From positions 12,614,001 through 12,678,000 of the forward strand of contig JAUCBN010000047.1 of NCBI GenBank assembly GCA_035048815.1: DNA of 64,000 bases, read 5' to 3'. A program made the translations under genes and the position numbers. Below are positions 25,601-37,831 of the stretch, piece after piece (positions within the stretch are counted from its first letter, which is position 1; each line of letters starts with the position of its first letter). Below the pieces are notes generated by a model. That model had not been told where the DNA came from. It did no database searches and was given only the letters and a program-made list of their open reading frames with translations. The stretch is from Abelmoschus esculentus. Its lineage: Eukaryota; Streptophyta; Magnoliopsida; Malvales; Malvaceae.

Positions 25601-25699
25601 AACAGCAGCATCCTCATCACGACCGTTCATCAATTGATGATGATGTTGATCAAGTTCAGGATCAGGATCAAGCTGAGAGGGTTTGGATCCCAACACCAT
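22634..25699 (-). CDS. RFI2-like RING-H2 protein, disrupted in its C-terminal half
   Basis: Arabidopsis RFI2 is a RING-type protein acting in red/far-red light signalling and flowering. Exons by homology and splice sites: 25498-25699, 24827-25005, 24388-24446, 23705-23730, 23216-23601, 22634-23042. The N-terminal RING-H2 finger is intact (C41-x2-C44, then LQCGHQFHLDCIG and CPNC), followed by the conserved GQWLYANG and QWCPFGEFTRVGSSSE. In exon 5 the frame reading SYIAYV must shift by one base to continue as GPFPSST, near 23510-23525. In the corrected frame a TAA at 23383-23385 stands where relatives have a sense codon, just before YHCWGRHSP. With one base removed the exons total exactly 420 codons. 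Read as is, translation stops at 23486-23488 after about 193 aa. Probably a pseudogene or a truncated RING protein; an assembly error could explain one lesion but less easily both. Confidence 0.8.
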
Positions 25700-26638
25700 A
25701 TCGTTGTTCCACCGATCAGGTTTCGGTTTTAAAATTTCTTTTGCCTTTCGTTTTTTTGTTTCTGGGTTTTTTGGGGGGTTTGTCTATGTGCTGTGAGCTT
25801 GGTTTGGATGTGGAGACATCTATCCGATGTTTCGGTGTCCGACCTGTCAGATTACTTGGATGGGACTTTCAGCAGTTTTATACGGACTCTTGTCTTTTAA
25901 TGGATTTTCCTTTTCTTTTTTTAAACAAAAAATAACAAATTATCAATAATATTATGATATACAAAATTGGAAAGCGTATTGGTGTTTTTCGTTTTAATCA
26001 GATAATTTAGGGTTAAAGATTATGATTAGGGTTTAGGAAATTAGGGGTAATATATATTTTTAGGGTGCAATGCTTAAAGTTTAAGATATAAGAAATAAGG
26101 GTTAGAGTTAAGATTCAATTTTTTTAAAATTTCAATAGGAGACATAAAAGGACAACATACTCTTTAAAATATCTTGTATAAAATCACTATAAAAATTACT
26201 AAAACTTATAAAAATAATAGCAAACTTATAAAAAAAAATATTTAGAAGTATGAAACTTATTAGAAAATATTGGAATCATTTCGATTTGAATTGGGTTGAT
26301 ACTTGATACGAGTTATATAAATTTAAGTTACATTTAGATTTTGGTCAGTTTCGAGTTTGAAATCATTTCGGTTTAAGGCTAGAACTTTTCAAGTCGGATC
26401 ATTTGCTTTAATATATGTGTTTATAATTGGAGAAATTGAATCCTGACAGGTACAATTCTGAAGCATCAAAATTAGATTTTCAAAGACAAAAGGTTACATA
26501 GCATGTATGGGAGTTTCTTCGACAACATTATGTTAATGTCTCCATCTCAAGCTTGATGTTCTAACCATAAACCCCACTTTATTGCAATGTTTATATCTTA
26601 CAGATGACAGGAACAAAAGGAGGAAGAAGAATATAAAC
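25700..26638. other. Spacer between RFI2-like and RALF genes
   Basis: The first 200 bp are the RFI2-like promoter side. From about 26000 to 26165 there is a copy of the telomere-like-word repeat family (TTTAGGGTT, TTAGGGTTTAGG, ATAAGGGTTAGAG). The last ~200 bp may be RALF 3' UTR. Confidence 0.45.
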
Positions 26639-26974
26639 TCAACTACGACAACGAGTAATGATGCTGCATCCTCGGTTGTATGGATTAGCTTCTGCTCCTG
26701 GCTGACAGTTATAGTAGGACGCCCCCCTCCGCGAGCATGGCACGCTGTCCCTTTGCAGAGCACCATAGCTTATGTACTGCGTGCTTTGCAATACACGCCT
26801 GCTGATCTCGAAGTCCATGTCGAATTCATCATTAGCCACGGAACCCTGGCAGCCAGGCTCGATGGGAACCCGACTCAAGTAGCGCTCATTGCTTAGGTTT
26901 ATGGTCGACGAGGCAATGACCAGTGTCGTGAGGACCAGGGAAATGGCCAAGTGACAAGCAGAGGCATTAGCCAT
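26639..26974 (-). CDS. RALF peptide precursor (RALF1/23/33-like)
   Basis: Rapid alkalinization factor: a secreted cysteine-rich peptide hormone sensed at the cell surface by FERONIA-type receptor kinases with LLG co-receptors, affecting growth and immunity. Single exon, 111 aa. The start MANASACHLA gives a hydrophobic signal peptide (about residues 1-24); the frame is open further upstream but those residues are not family-like. A propeptide follows, then the subtilase (S1P) site RRVL (59-62). The mature part has YISYGAL (receptor-binding YISY, 67-70) and four cysteines, C80, C90, C103 and C109, with PCSRRGASYYNC and NPYNRGCS. The end ITRCRS is typical. All expected residues are present, so it looks functional. 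Confidence 0.95.
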   Translation of the reverse strand: MANASACHLAISLVLTTLVIASSTINLSNERYLSRVPIEPGCQGSVANDEFDMDFEISRRVLQSTQYISYGALQRDSVPCSRRGASYYNCQPGAEANPYNRGCSIITRCRS

Positions 26975-29900
26975 TTCTTTCTTTCTTTTTCCCTTGTCTG
27001 GTTGTGTCTGCTTAAGTTGTCTTAAGACAAGTTGTTGCCGGCAAGGAGGGAAAATGGATGACCCATGGGGGAAGGTATACATATCATGTTCCTTGGATTG
27101 AATGAAAATATATGAAAAAGGGTAAAGAAATATTATGGAATCAAGCACAGTGCATGTCCCTCAAGAGTTTTAAATGCTTTAAATACGAGGGTATATCGTC
27201 TTTTTAATTGTGTTTCTGTTTTAAATTAATGAGTTTAAAATTTATGATTTACATTTAAGGGTTATGGTTAAAGTTTAGGGAATTAAGGGTATGATGTATT
27301 TTTTAAGGAATATGTTTAAGATTTAAGATATAAAAAATAAAGGTTAGGGTTTAAAATTTAATTTTTTAAAAATTTTCAATAGGAAACATAATAAATAAGT
27401 AAATAATTTCTACTCTTAAATATGATGCATCTGAATAGGATTTTAATATATATTTATATTTTTAAAATTTAAAAGTTTTAAATGTTTTTATTCGAATTTA
27501 TATATATATCGAATTTTAATTAAATATGAATTTGGATCATATTCAGATCAGATCATGATAACATCTATATTCGATTTATCTCTTATTAAGACTCAAATAT
27601 TTTTTGAATTCAGATTAAAAAAAAAATCAATCATATTTAGATAATTTTTTTTCTTCAAATTAAATCAGATTTAAATTATATTGTCATCCCACACACAAAT
27701 AAAAAAATATTTTTTATCTTCCTATTTTTATCACTTTAGTTCTTTATCTTTCTAATTTTATTTTGTTTCTCTACCAAGCAAACACTAAAGAACAATATAT
27801 GAGTAATGATCGGCGGTTGTCGCACTTCATTTAATGCACAGATTACCACGGATTATAATTTATATTAGTTTAATATTATTTTTCTCAATTTGTTACTTAT
27901 TTTTTTATTAAATTATATCCATATCATTCAACTATACAATAAAATAGTCTTTTGACAAAATTTGAACTTAATTTTTTTTTGAATAATTTAAAAATAATTA
28001 CAAAGTAATACTTGTTCATATAAATTTTAACCCCTTATCATATAAAGTTATTTTTTATTTATTGAAAGTTGTTAAAGGATTTATAAAATTATTAACAACT
28101 TGTTGGTGTAATAAAATAAAATATTATATTAAAGAATTTAAATCTAGATGTTATGATTATAATAAATTAAATTGAATTTCTATATTTGAATTTTGACTTC
28201 ATAAAGAAGACAAAGCAAGTAGAGAATTAAAATAAGAAATTAATCTCATTACAAAGCAAAGCAAAGCAACTCAAGTTGGTGTTGGGTTTCTAAGGGTCTG
28301 TTGTCTAGGTTTTGACAACTAATTTGTTGCCTGTCTGAAATCCAAGTGAATTTTTTTTACTGAATTTCCAAGAAAAAAAGGAATCAAACAGCATCTTCCA
28401 CTTTGGTTTTTTTCTCTCGGACTGTATCTTTTCAGACAGTTAAGTAAACAAATAATTCCAAATGAGAGAGACTAATTATTGAGTCTCTTTACTTAACAAA
28501 AATCCAATACTTTTTTTTTCTGTGCCTTTTTTTATGTTTCCTGTATTTTTGTAAAAATTTGAATTTTAAACCCTAAACCCTTATTTTCTATATTCTAAAC
28601 CCTAAATCCTACACCCTAAAAATACACCATACCCCTAATTCTCTAAACCCTAACCAAAACCCCTATCTTAAAACTCTAAACTCTCTAATTTAAAGTGGGG
28701 GCATAAATGAAGGCATGGAAAAGAGGCAGATGATTTGGGTTTTCTTTACTTCTCCAATTCACCGTCTGCATCTGCCGACAAATGATCTATGAACATAGCA
28801 TTAAAATGCGATCGTATCATAACGTTTTTCAAAGTCATCGTTATGGGTTTTAAGCGCAACGCAATGAAGGAATCGGATCACGATTTTTACAGTACGAAAC
28901 TGTTACGTAACCCTACAATATATCATATATTGCGTCACAACACAACAATAAAACATCGAAAAATGATCCAAAATATAAATATTCATAAATAAAACACTCA
29001 AGATTCTTCTCACCGCATCATGATTCATTTACAAGTTCATTATCACATAATCTAACTATAAATAATAATGAAATTAGTGAATTATTTCAAGATTCTCATT
29101 CTTACAAATCAAATACATATCAAGGTTTGTAAAATGTACATATCAATAATATATTTTTTTAAATATAAATTTTTATAAATAAATCATGACCGCATCAACC
29201 GTTACACGTTACGTGACGTCCGCAGTTTTCGCAACTACAATTACAATAGAAACCGCAACCGTAATTTAATATTATATCTATTAACACAACAACCAAAATC
29301 TTGACTTAGAATCATCCTCACATGCTGGAAAACTATTCCACAACATTATATATTACTGGTAGCATGATCGAGACCTGATGGGAGTTTTCATTACAAAACA
29401 AAGAAATGTCCAAATACAAAGTGTGGTCCCAAGATCTAGGTCTTTTCGAGTGAAACCCTAACCTTGGATACGTATGAGTATCTTGAAGAAATGACTATCT
29501 TTAAGAAATAACTTAATCCCACATAATGTTTTCTTAAGCTGCAATTAAAAGTGTTCATTGCTATTAAATTTAGAAAGCAAGTCTTGAAATTTGTACCCTT
29601 TGACATGAATGAAGTTTATATAGATCTTAGATCACCCTTGTCTGGACATTTGTGTTTCTCGACTGAAGGTCGTTGATTTTTAAAGTGGTTCAGACAGCTT
29701 GTCCAATTTATGTCGGTCTTTGAACATTTATAGTATGTTTGGATACTGTTGCGAAGGCGGGATTGTTCTTTGCAGAGATGGAAACTTGTACCTGATGTTA
29801 TGTTTATGCTTGTGGGTTCTTTTTTTCTTTTGATATTGTAGAGATTTTTGGGTAAAAATTATATGTCTTTTTATCATGTTTTTGGTTGAATATTTTAAAA

Positions 29901-30039
29901 AATTAAATTTTAAACTCTAACCCCTAAACCCTTCACCGTAAACAATACATCCTACCCCTAAACCCTAACTACAATTCTTAACCTTAAACCGAAGAAAAAA
30001 AAACTTTGAAAAATACATATTTTGAATATTATTTTTAAC
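26975..30039. other. Intergenic DNA rich in telomere-like-word repeats
   Basis: RALF 5' flank to about 27180. Copies of the GGGTTTAGG-type dispersed family lie at about 27200-27415 (forward), 28545-28700 (reverse) and 29885-30000 (reverse). A hAT-like fragment with GATCAGATCATGATAACATC words lies near 27530-27690. The stretch 28770-29260 has GCGATCG, ACGTTACGTGACGT and AACCGCAACCG words and may be another decayed transposon. No gene found. Confidence 0.45.
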
Positions 30040-30285
30040 GAGAAATTATATCATGAGTCATTTTCGTTACATGATCAACCAATTAAATATATCAACTTTA
30101 TTAATTTTTTATCTCATAAATAAATCTTCATTTGATAAAAAATATTTTTAAATTTAATTTATTGTAAATATTATTAAAGATTTACTTAGTAAAAAGATGA
30201 AGTAAAAAATTAATAAAATTTATACATTTAATTAATTAATTTTATAAATAACGTGACAAAAATAACTCATAATATAATTTTTTTC
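30040..30285. mobile_element. Mutator-like MITE, ~245 bp
   Basis: Left end GAGAAATTATATCATGAGTC; the right end reversed is GAAAAAAATTATATTATGAG. The inverted match continues through the CATTTTCGTTACATGATCAA region. It is close in sequence and length to the copy at 41572. The flanking 9-mers are not clearly identical. Confidence 0.65.
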
Positions 30286-30929
30286 TAATTTTTCTATTTC
30301 AACACCTTTCATATATTTTTTTTCTCATATAAAAATAATTTATTTTTACAGGGCAAGGATATAAATAACTCCCTCTCAATTTTTCTCTATTTTCCTTTTT
30401 CTTTCCTGCTAAGTACACTTCAAATTTTCTTATACTTTTCTACTTTCACCTTCCATCCATCTATTTTTCTATTCAACCAAACAAGCAAAAGATCGATCAT
30501 TAAAATTTTATTAATTTAATAATAAAATAATAAAATAGAAAAAAAATAATTATAAATTTTAACCATTTAACGAATTCTTAATCCACACTTCTATTTATAA
30601 CTGGCAGCCAGGTGAGTGGTGAGCAAATTAATAATAAAAAAAGGTTTTCTTAAAACTCTTTAACGTGAAAATAGTTGCCGGTGAAGAACAGTTGAAGAAG
30701 TGAGCTCAATCGAAGTTTGAAGTAAGAACAAAAAGCATAAACTGGATAATTTTAAGACAGAAACATACAAGAACTAGACTCGATACATAAGAAACATTAA
30801 AAGTACTTTAATGTATAAATTCAGGCATCGAAAGGAAACAATTTACCATGTTTTATTTGTATCGCTCCTCTCGATTGGATTTCAACTGTGTTGCTTGAAC
30901 CGCAGATCTGTAATTCAACTCCATGGTTC
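30286..30929. other. 3' flank of NF-YB-like gene
   Basis: AT-rich to about 30600, then mixed composition up to the stop codon; probably includes the 3' UTR. No element with clear ends. Confidence 0.35.
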
Positions 30930-31358
30930 TCACTTCTCAGCAGCCCTATTCAAGCTGGTCCTTTCTCCTTCTTGTTCCTTATACCTATGCAAATACATTT
31001 TCAGTTGCTCGGCGTAGTTATCGAACCCTAGACTCGCCAACGCCCAACAAATGTCATCTCCGTTCACGGTCTTTCTCTTTTCCTTGCTGCACTTATCGGA
31101 TGCCTCCCCGGTGACGAAGCTGATGAACTCGGACACGCATTCCTGCATGGTTTCTTTAGCTTCTTTGGAGATCTTTGCGGTTGGAGGTAGAATATGCTTC
31201 ATGATTCGACCGACGTTCGCTATCGGAAGCAGACGGTCCTGTTCTTTGATGGCACCATCTTCACCTGAGGCGATACAACCACCAGCTGCGGCGCCTGCAG
31301 CAGCGAAGTTGTACTTCAGGTCTTCCCAATCTAAATTAATGCCTATGTTATCAGACAT
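30930..31358 (-). CDS. NF-YB transcription factor subunit (NF-YB5-like)
   Basis: Subunit B of the CCAAT-binding nuclear factor Y trimer; dimerises with NF-YC through a histone fold, then recruits NF-YA. Single exon, 142 aa. The N-terminus is MSDNIGINLDWEDLKYNF, then an Ala/Gly stretch. The conserved core (about residues 40-132) shows QDRLLPIANVGRIMKHILPP, AKISKEAKETMQECVSEF and KRKTVNGDDICWALASLGFD. The ILPPTAKISKEAKETMQEC and ICWA features resemble Arabidopsis NF-YB5. The LEC1-type residues seen in embryo-specific members are not obvious, so a LEC1 role is not suggested. Confidence 0.94.
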   Translation of the reverse strand: MSDNIGINLDWEDLKYNFAAAGAAAGGCIASGEDGAIKEQDRLLPIANVGRIMKHILPPTAKISKEAKETMQECVSEFISFVTGEASDKCSKEKRKTVNGDDICWALASLGFDNYAEQLKMYLHRYKEQEGERTSLNRAAEK

Positions 31359-33095
31359 CTCTCGATTAAAAGAAAGGGGAAAAAATCTAATATCCTCTTA
31401 AACTCAGACACGTTTCCTCTAATCACTAACCTGAAATTATGTATAGATATCAGATGCATACTTATTAACATATACATGTTTTTATTAGTGTTCCACCCTA
31501 AAATAATAAGTTTAATATTTAAAATTAATAATTATAGCGAGTGTTTAGAGAATTAAAGGTAAGATATATATTTTAAGTATAAGATGTAGTGTTTCGAATG
31601 TGAAAATTAGGGTTAAGATTTGAAAACAATTTTTTTAGTAAATTTTAATCTGAGCATAAAAGGAGACATAGTTAGGAGATAAAAGATTTTGGTTTCAGTC
31701 TTGACACGTGTGTGTACACAATGACAGGTATAAATCGTCTGTCCCTTTATTATGTCTCCATTGATGCTCTCATTTTAAATTAATGGGTTAGGTTTAGCAT
31801 TCAAGGTTAAGGGTTAGAGAATTAAGGGTATAAGATATTTTTAGGATATAAGATGTAAGATGTGAAAAATAGAGTTAAAGTTTAGAATTTAATTTTTAAA
31901 GAATATTTTTTAATAAGAACATAAAATAGAACACGATTAGAGACAAAGGATTTCTACTTCACAATGACAAGTAATCTGTCATTGTTGGTATAAATTGACT
32001 GCAGATCTTTTGTTTCCTAATTGTGCATCCATTAATGCCTCCAGTTTAAATTAGTCAATTTAGGGTTTAAGGTTAAGGATTGTGGTTAAGGTTTATGAAA
32101 TTAGAGATATGTTATATTTTTTAGGGTGTTAGGGTTTAAGATTTAAAAAAATTAAAACTAGAGTTTAGAATATATTTTAACATGAGACATAAAAAGAAGT
32201 ATAATTAGGGGATAAGAAATTTTTACTCGTATAAATTAGGGTTTTCCTTTTAATAATATATATATATATTAAAGTCCCGGCTTACTGTTGCTGGTTATGG
32301 GGTTCGTGGGAGCAATCTAAACCTTTAAAGTAACATAGAAAAAGACATGAAACTTAGATTTATGACACTGGTCCCCTTCATCGTCCTCGACACTTGGTGC
32401 TCTCAATAAGTTTGAACTACAAAACCTTAAAAAATACTACAAATTTGAGATCTGTGGACTTAAAGATAAGCACGTGTGCTATGGAACCAAACCCTAAGAC
32501 CTAAAAAAGAGACCAAGTTAATTAAAAAAATTAAGACACGACTAAAGTTGGATTACCTACTATTTATGTTTTTACATGAGATTATGTCACAATACACGAC
32601 AAGAAATTATCTATTTTTTAATTGTTGTTTTGTGAAGTCATGTGGTCGGGTACATGATCCTGAAACTCTACATTTAGAATACAATGCCACGTATACCCTA
32701 TGATGACCAATTAAAAGTTAAAATACTCGATAGAAATTATTAAGATCAGTAATCTTGATGAATAATATACATATTATAAAACATCCAACCCAACACGTTG
32801 CTTATGTTTTTGTTGAATTTGTACTTTGTTAGTTTTGATGTTTTCGGTGATTTTTTTTTTATGTTTAACGTTAAAATATTAAATTCTAAATTAGAAAAAC
32901 ATTTTTAATCTCAATTTTTAAAATCTTAATTTTAAATTTTAACTCTAAAACTTATCTTTAAATTTTAAATTTATATTTAATATAAAACATAAATAAGGAC
33001 ACCAAAAAGAATATGATTTCCATTCGTGCTTGTAGAGGTATATTTAAATAAAATTATTTTATCCCCTTTTCAATGTTTTTTTATATGTCCCAACA
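31359..33095. repeat. Cluster of telomere-like-word repeats
   Basis: Three forward copies of one dispersed family follow each other at about 31490-31690, 31745-31960 and 32000-32240. Each starts with a TTTAAATTA-type lead, then GGTTAAGG/GGGTTTA words and an ATTAGGGATAAG-like body, and ends near ATTTCTACT. A reverse, weaker copy lies at about 32850-33010. No coding frame. The family's ends are not well defined. Confidence 0.6.
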
Positions 33096-33265
33096 TCACG
33101 AATCATCTAACCTTATTGGTTAAAGGAACGATTATTATTCCTAGAGATCACGGGTTTGAGCACCAGTAATACCAGTACAGTGATTGAGCGATCAATGTCT
33201 AAAGTTGAGAGTATACTCTAAAACAGATACTATTGTAACCACTGTAGCTGAATCAAAAAATATAT
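33096..33265 (+). mobile_element. tRNA-derived SINE, copy 3
   Basis: A box-A-like TAACCTTATTGG and a box B GGTTTGAGCAC about 30 bp further, followed by GTACAGTGATTGAGCGATCAATG shared with the other copies and an A-rich end. Direct repeats ATATGTCCCAACA (33083-33095) and ATATGACCCAACA (33266-33278) flank it (12 of 13). Confidence 0.8.
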
Positions 33266-33278
33266 ATATGACCCAACA

Positions 33279-35345
33279 CTAAAAAAAACTTAAATCCTAA
33301 GTTTTAATCATAAATTCTAAATCTTAATTAAGCCCTAAAACATTCACCATACTCCAATCTCACAAACCCTAGACTTTAGTTTTAAACTCTAACCCTAAAT
33401 TTTAGTATAAACATAAATAAAAACACAAAAAAATATTAAATTTTATTCGTGTTTTAGCAGTATCTTTGCTAATCTTGTGGTTAGTTCTATCTTTTAGGTT
33501 CTAATAATTTTTTATTATGAAAAAAGAAATGAAACTGCAGTGGCCTAGAATGTGAATTGTGAATCAACAATTTGGGAAAGCGTCAAAATCATGTGCACAC
33601 CTTTGTATATATTCCTTCAACTGCCTCATTCATGAATGTAATATATAAAGAGAATATATCTGATCCGAACCCAAACCCGATCTTAATATTATCATAATAT
33701 ATATTTATATATATCTTGGTGCATGTAATTTTCAGATGACCTGTTGGGAGAACATGATTTTGTGGTCCACACGCCATTTTTCACTAAATTTAACGAGACA
33801 CATGATAATATGATTTTATCGAAATTATACTTCAAATTTTAAATATAGTTCATCTCATTGCCAACCCTTCCCACTTTCATTTAAGAATTCCTTTTTATAT
33901 GATCTAGTGAGCATCTTAGAGTATTTGCTTTGCTTTGTTATATTTATCAAAATTTAACCTATTTATTTGTAGATTAAATAAATATTTATGATAAAAAAAA
34001 TAATTTATATGGAAGGAGAAGAAATCTTTTTTCTAAAATATTCCTGGTGGTTGTATTCTTTTGGTGCCCCACTGCTACTTAAAGAAACCCTTACTAATTA
34101 CTAATTACTAATTACTAATTACTGGATGCTTGAGCTCTAAAATTTGTTTATTATTCTAAGGTGCCTTGTTTTAAGGCAAAACTATATTTAATGAAGATTA
34201 GATTCTTGAAAATTAAGCAGCAGAAATATTAAAGAATTTGATGGTACAAGAAATACAATCAACTATCAACTGCAGAGATTTAGTTGTTTTCAGGTACCTG
34301 TACTTTTCTTTATTTTTCATATTCCCCCCTACAAGAATCATCATTCCCACTATAGGAACAAAATAGATCCTAATAGGAATAGTCAAGATATTATCGATCA
34401 AACGATATTTAAGATTCGTAAATAATTTTTTTTTCGTTTAATTCAATCCAAATCAACTCGATTGACTTTAATTGTTAACTTTAAATGTTGACCATCGATT
34501 TTGAATGATGATATCATGCTAATGTCGATATTGATTTTGATTTTGTCCAAAAATTCAAAAATTTTAAAAACTTAAATTGTATGTTTTATGATGATCCTAA
34601 GTTCGTTTTTAAAGTCTGATTTACAAAATTCTTACCAGAAAGACTCTAAATATGTCTTTGAATCGAATTTAATTATTCAGTTAAGAACAATGAGAAATAA
34701 CATTGATTAAAGATATTATTTTATTTAAGGCATTCATTTATCCTTGTATTCGAGATATTGAAGGACATTGAATACGGGCTCGAGAGTGATCGGTGAAACT
34801 TTTAAATATCGATTGATACAACTCAGAATCAAAGTAATACTTTACTTCCTCTTGCATGCATTATGCATGCATAATTATGATTAAACATATTGTTAGCTCT
34901 GCTTTAAGTAAAATCTAGAACTTTCTTTACCCTCAATCCAACAATACTCAACAATAAATGCAATTGAAGTACAGGATGCAGATTTAGAACTTTCTTAAAA
35001 GTAAAATAGCTTGTTGACATTTGATAAACATCAAGATTCACCACATGGTCTGCTGCTAGTGAATTACTTACTTTTCTTAGTCATTTGACCGACCAGATCT
35101 TCAAGGACCTACAAGTTTCAAGAATGGGATATTTCCTATTTGGTTTCATTTCCATCATCTCTCACATTTTTCTCATTTACCAAATCATATGCCAAAACAA
35201 TATAGATAAATGATGCATCAACAATTCAATCAAAAACAAGTTTCAAAGTATAGTTTAGAAACAAAATTTGCTTGCTAAATCAAACCATCAAATTGTAGTA
35301 AACATCCACATGGAAAGGAATATTCCACGGATTACTATATTATAC
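33279..35345. other. Intergenic DNA and 3' flank of OTU gene
   Basis: A reverse copy of the telomere-like-word family lies at about 33285-33430. A 7-bp tandem repeat (CTAATTA, about four units) lies at 34091-34125. The stretch from about 34900 is less AT-rich and may be the OTU gene 3' UTR. No other gene seen. Confidence 0.4.
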
Positions 35346-36640
35346 CTATCTGATCAAATTTGGGATGACAGAATTATAGTGCTCTCCAAGACCAAAGGCA
35401 TGCTTATGGTATGACAACCTGAGAGTCCCTTCAGATGAAGATCTTCCATCAGATTTGTATTCCTTTCCCATTTCCACATCAGGAAAAGAACCCGAAAATA
35501 TCATGATGTGTTTTCTCAGGCAGTGAGTTAAAGCTCCAAGCTCTAACTGCCCTCCCCATGCAGCAGTTGACTCCACTTCTTTACAGTAGTTCTCGAATCG
35601 CTCTGCTAGTGAATCATCAGAATCTCCATCTACCATATTCTCTGACAGGAAAAAAGGAAGAAAATCGGATTCGTGTTTCCTCATATAATCAGCCACCAAT
35701 TCCCGTAGCTCTTGATATGTATAGGGAGAAGAACATCCAGACAGAAGGGCCAGCTGATCTTCTACGGCTCGGTAGAGGCAGTGTCCATCCGGCTTTATTT
35801 CATTGATTGCTAATCCCAGGGGTTTCAGTTTTCTCTCCAATTTCTCATCTTCCATCATTCTATCACTCACAATGTTGTTCTGTTCTTCTTGAATCCGTTG
35901 TTCTCTAGCGGCCTCTTGCTGAGCTCTTTTCTCTCTTCTCTTGGCACCTTTGCTAGTCTTTGGATGATCCTGCTGAGGAGTTACAGACACCCCAGCTATG
36001 GCATTCACTAAATTGTTGATATTGCTTTTATCATTTCCATTATTGTAGCCTAGTGAAGCAAGTTCTTCAGCTTGTTTTTCCTTGAGCTTAGCAGAGAGCC
36101 TAGAGATCTCTTCCTCCACCTGCTTCCTTTTAGCTTTCTGTTCAGCCTTGCTACCCTTTGCTGCTGCCTTTTTCAGGTTAATTTCCTTGTTTTGTAGCTC
36201 TGATATCTCTTTCCTGCAGAATAGGAGAAAATTACATTATTTAGGTTGATAAAAAAGGCCCAACTAAACTTGCAAAAGGCTAAACACCAGCAAGCAATAT
36301 GCAGTTTTTAAGGGTTTAAGAATCAAAATTGTTAAAACAGGGCATATTATTATTTACATACGAGCCTTATATCATAATAGCAACTAACTTTATTAAACCA
36401 TCTACATTGTGCTAGGAAACAAACCAGATTATTTACCTAGATTAAATGTGAAAGCAAGGAACACATCATTCAACTATTCGAAACCAGGAATAAAGGTACA
36501 GGTATAGTAAAAAATGCATATTAAATATCATCGTATTACCTATGCCTAGAAAGCATTTCATCACGAGTTTCCTGCTTATGAGATGTGCAGGGCAAACTTT
36601 CTTCACATGGTTTATCATCTACACCTTGAACGCCTTCCAT
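35346..36640 (-). CDS. OTU-domain cysteine protease, OTUD6B-like deubiquitinase
   Basis: Predicted to cleave ubiquitin chains; related to human OTUD6B and the Arabidopsis OTU5 group. Two coding exons, 36540-36640 and 35346-36213, joining to 322 aa. Residues 1 to about 150 are a charged coiled-coil region (ends of exon 1 and start of exon 2: QETRDEMLSRHR, KEISELQNKEINLKK, KRREKRAQQEAAREQR). The OTU domain follows, with the catalytic motif DGHCLYRAV (D176, C179), LRELVADYM, and the catalytic His in GEHYNSVIP (H312) near the C-terminus. The start MEGVQGV follows a plausible acceptor (TATGTAG at 36651-36657). A CAAAG|GTTTG donor near 37281 suggests a non-coding first exon. It is divergent from the NET3-like gene. 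Confidence 0.93.
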
Positions 36641-37413
36641 ATGAGCACACCTACATACAGGAAATGGTAATGTTGAACTTGGGAGGACCAAGAAAAAGAC
36701 ATCCAAAATATCTCTCTTCAGGATGGAGCTAATATTCAACAATCAAACCAAATCTATGCTTTTGGACAAGAGAAAAGCCGTTTACCCAAAACTGAAAATG
36801 ATAATGTTCTATTAAATCAGCTTTCCAAATGCACATATGGTCAAACAAAGCTTTCTAGATGCTTTTCATAACTAAACATATAACTCTTTCAATTAACCAA
36901 GTAAAAAAAGCAATGCGTAGACGTGTAACTTCCTTTTCTGGTAACTCTAGATCCATGAATTTGCTAAAACAATTCCAATTCAGTCGATGGAGTTTTCGAC
37001 GGTGAGATTGATAAATTTTCTGATGCAAATTAAGTAATCAATCAAACAGAACCCTAAATTCAAATTCCCATCGAAAAAACAAGGATTGAACAAAAAGAAT
37101 CCACAATTTAATCCTTTCAAAACAAGAATCAAATTGAAATCAAACAACAACTAGTAAAATAAATCCCACTTCAAAATAATCCAACAGATTATCATTCCTA
37201 TAAATTGGAGCTTAGTTCCACCCAAAAAAAAAGGCAAAGCAACTAACAAATAAACGAAATATAGTGATGAAGAGCAAACCTTTGAGAAGAACACGAAATT
37301 CGCTGAAGCTAGCTAGGGATTTACTCGCGTTAGTTACTATTTGTTTTATGCAGTCTTCGGTGGAAGTGGGAAAAATATGGTAGAAGATAAGAAAATCGCT
37401 CATGGGGATCATA

Positions 37414-37643
37414 TGGGCCTATATTGGGCTTAAATCGATGTATGGAAATTGTTGGGCCGTAAGCCACTGAATCAGCTTTTATAGCAAAAAAAATTCGACC
37501 GTTAAGCCCGCGCGCATCCGCTCCACGTAGGCTGGCTGATCGAGCCGACTCAGCGAAAAAAAGCTGCTAAGAGACAAAAGAGGAACGCTCCCGCCCATTT
37601 TCCTACAACCTTAAAACCCGATCTAGGCTTCCCCTAAACCCTA
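37414..37643. promoter_or_regulatory. Shared promoter region of OTU and NET3-like genes
   Basis: TGGGCC/TGGGCT site II words at 37414, 37425 and 37453 and an AAACCCTA telo box at 37636-37643 lie between the probable 5' ends of the two divergent genes. The segment 37500-37640 is locally GC-rich. The motif set is typical of constitutive plant promoters. Confidence 0.55.
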
Positions 37644-37831
37644 AAACCAAATTCTGCCTGAATTTCTTTCCATTTAAAAAATTTTCTTTCCTTAATTTTC
37701 CACGATTGTTTTTTGTGTTTGGCAAATTTGAATATTTGAAATTTTCCCTCTATAACCGTTAGTACAGCACAATTCTGTTTCTTACATCTTCACAATTATT
37801 TAAGGTAAAATCCGACACTTTGGGTTCAGCA

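Noticed and set aside
28567..28690. Telomere-like CCCTAAA words as an interstitial telomere
   Set aside because: The words are irregularly spaced and form part of a dispersed AT-rich repeat, not a (CCCTAAA)n array.
35558..35806. Plus-strand frame across the OTU gene
   Set aside because: Antisense shadow of the OTU coding exon.
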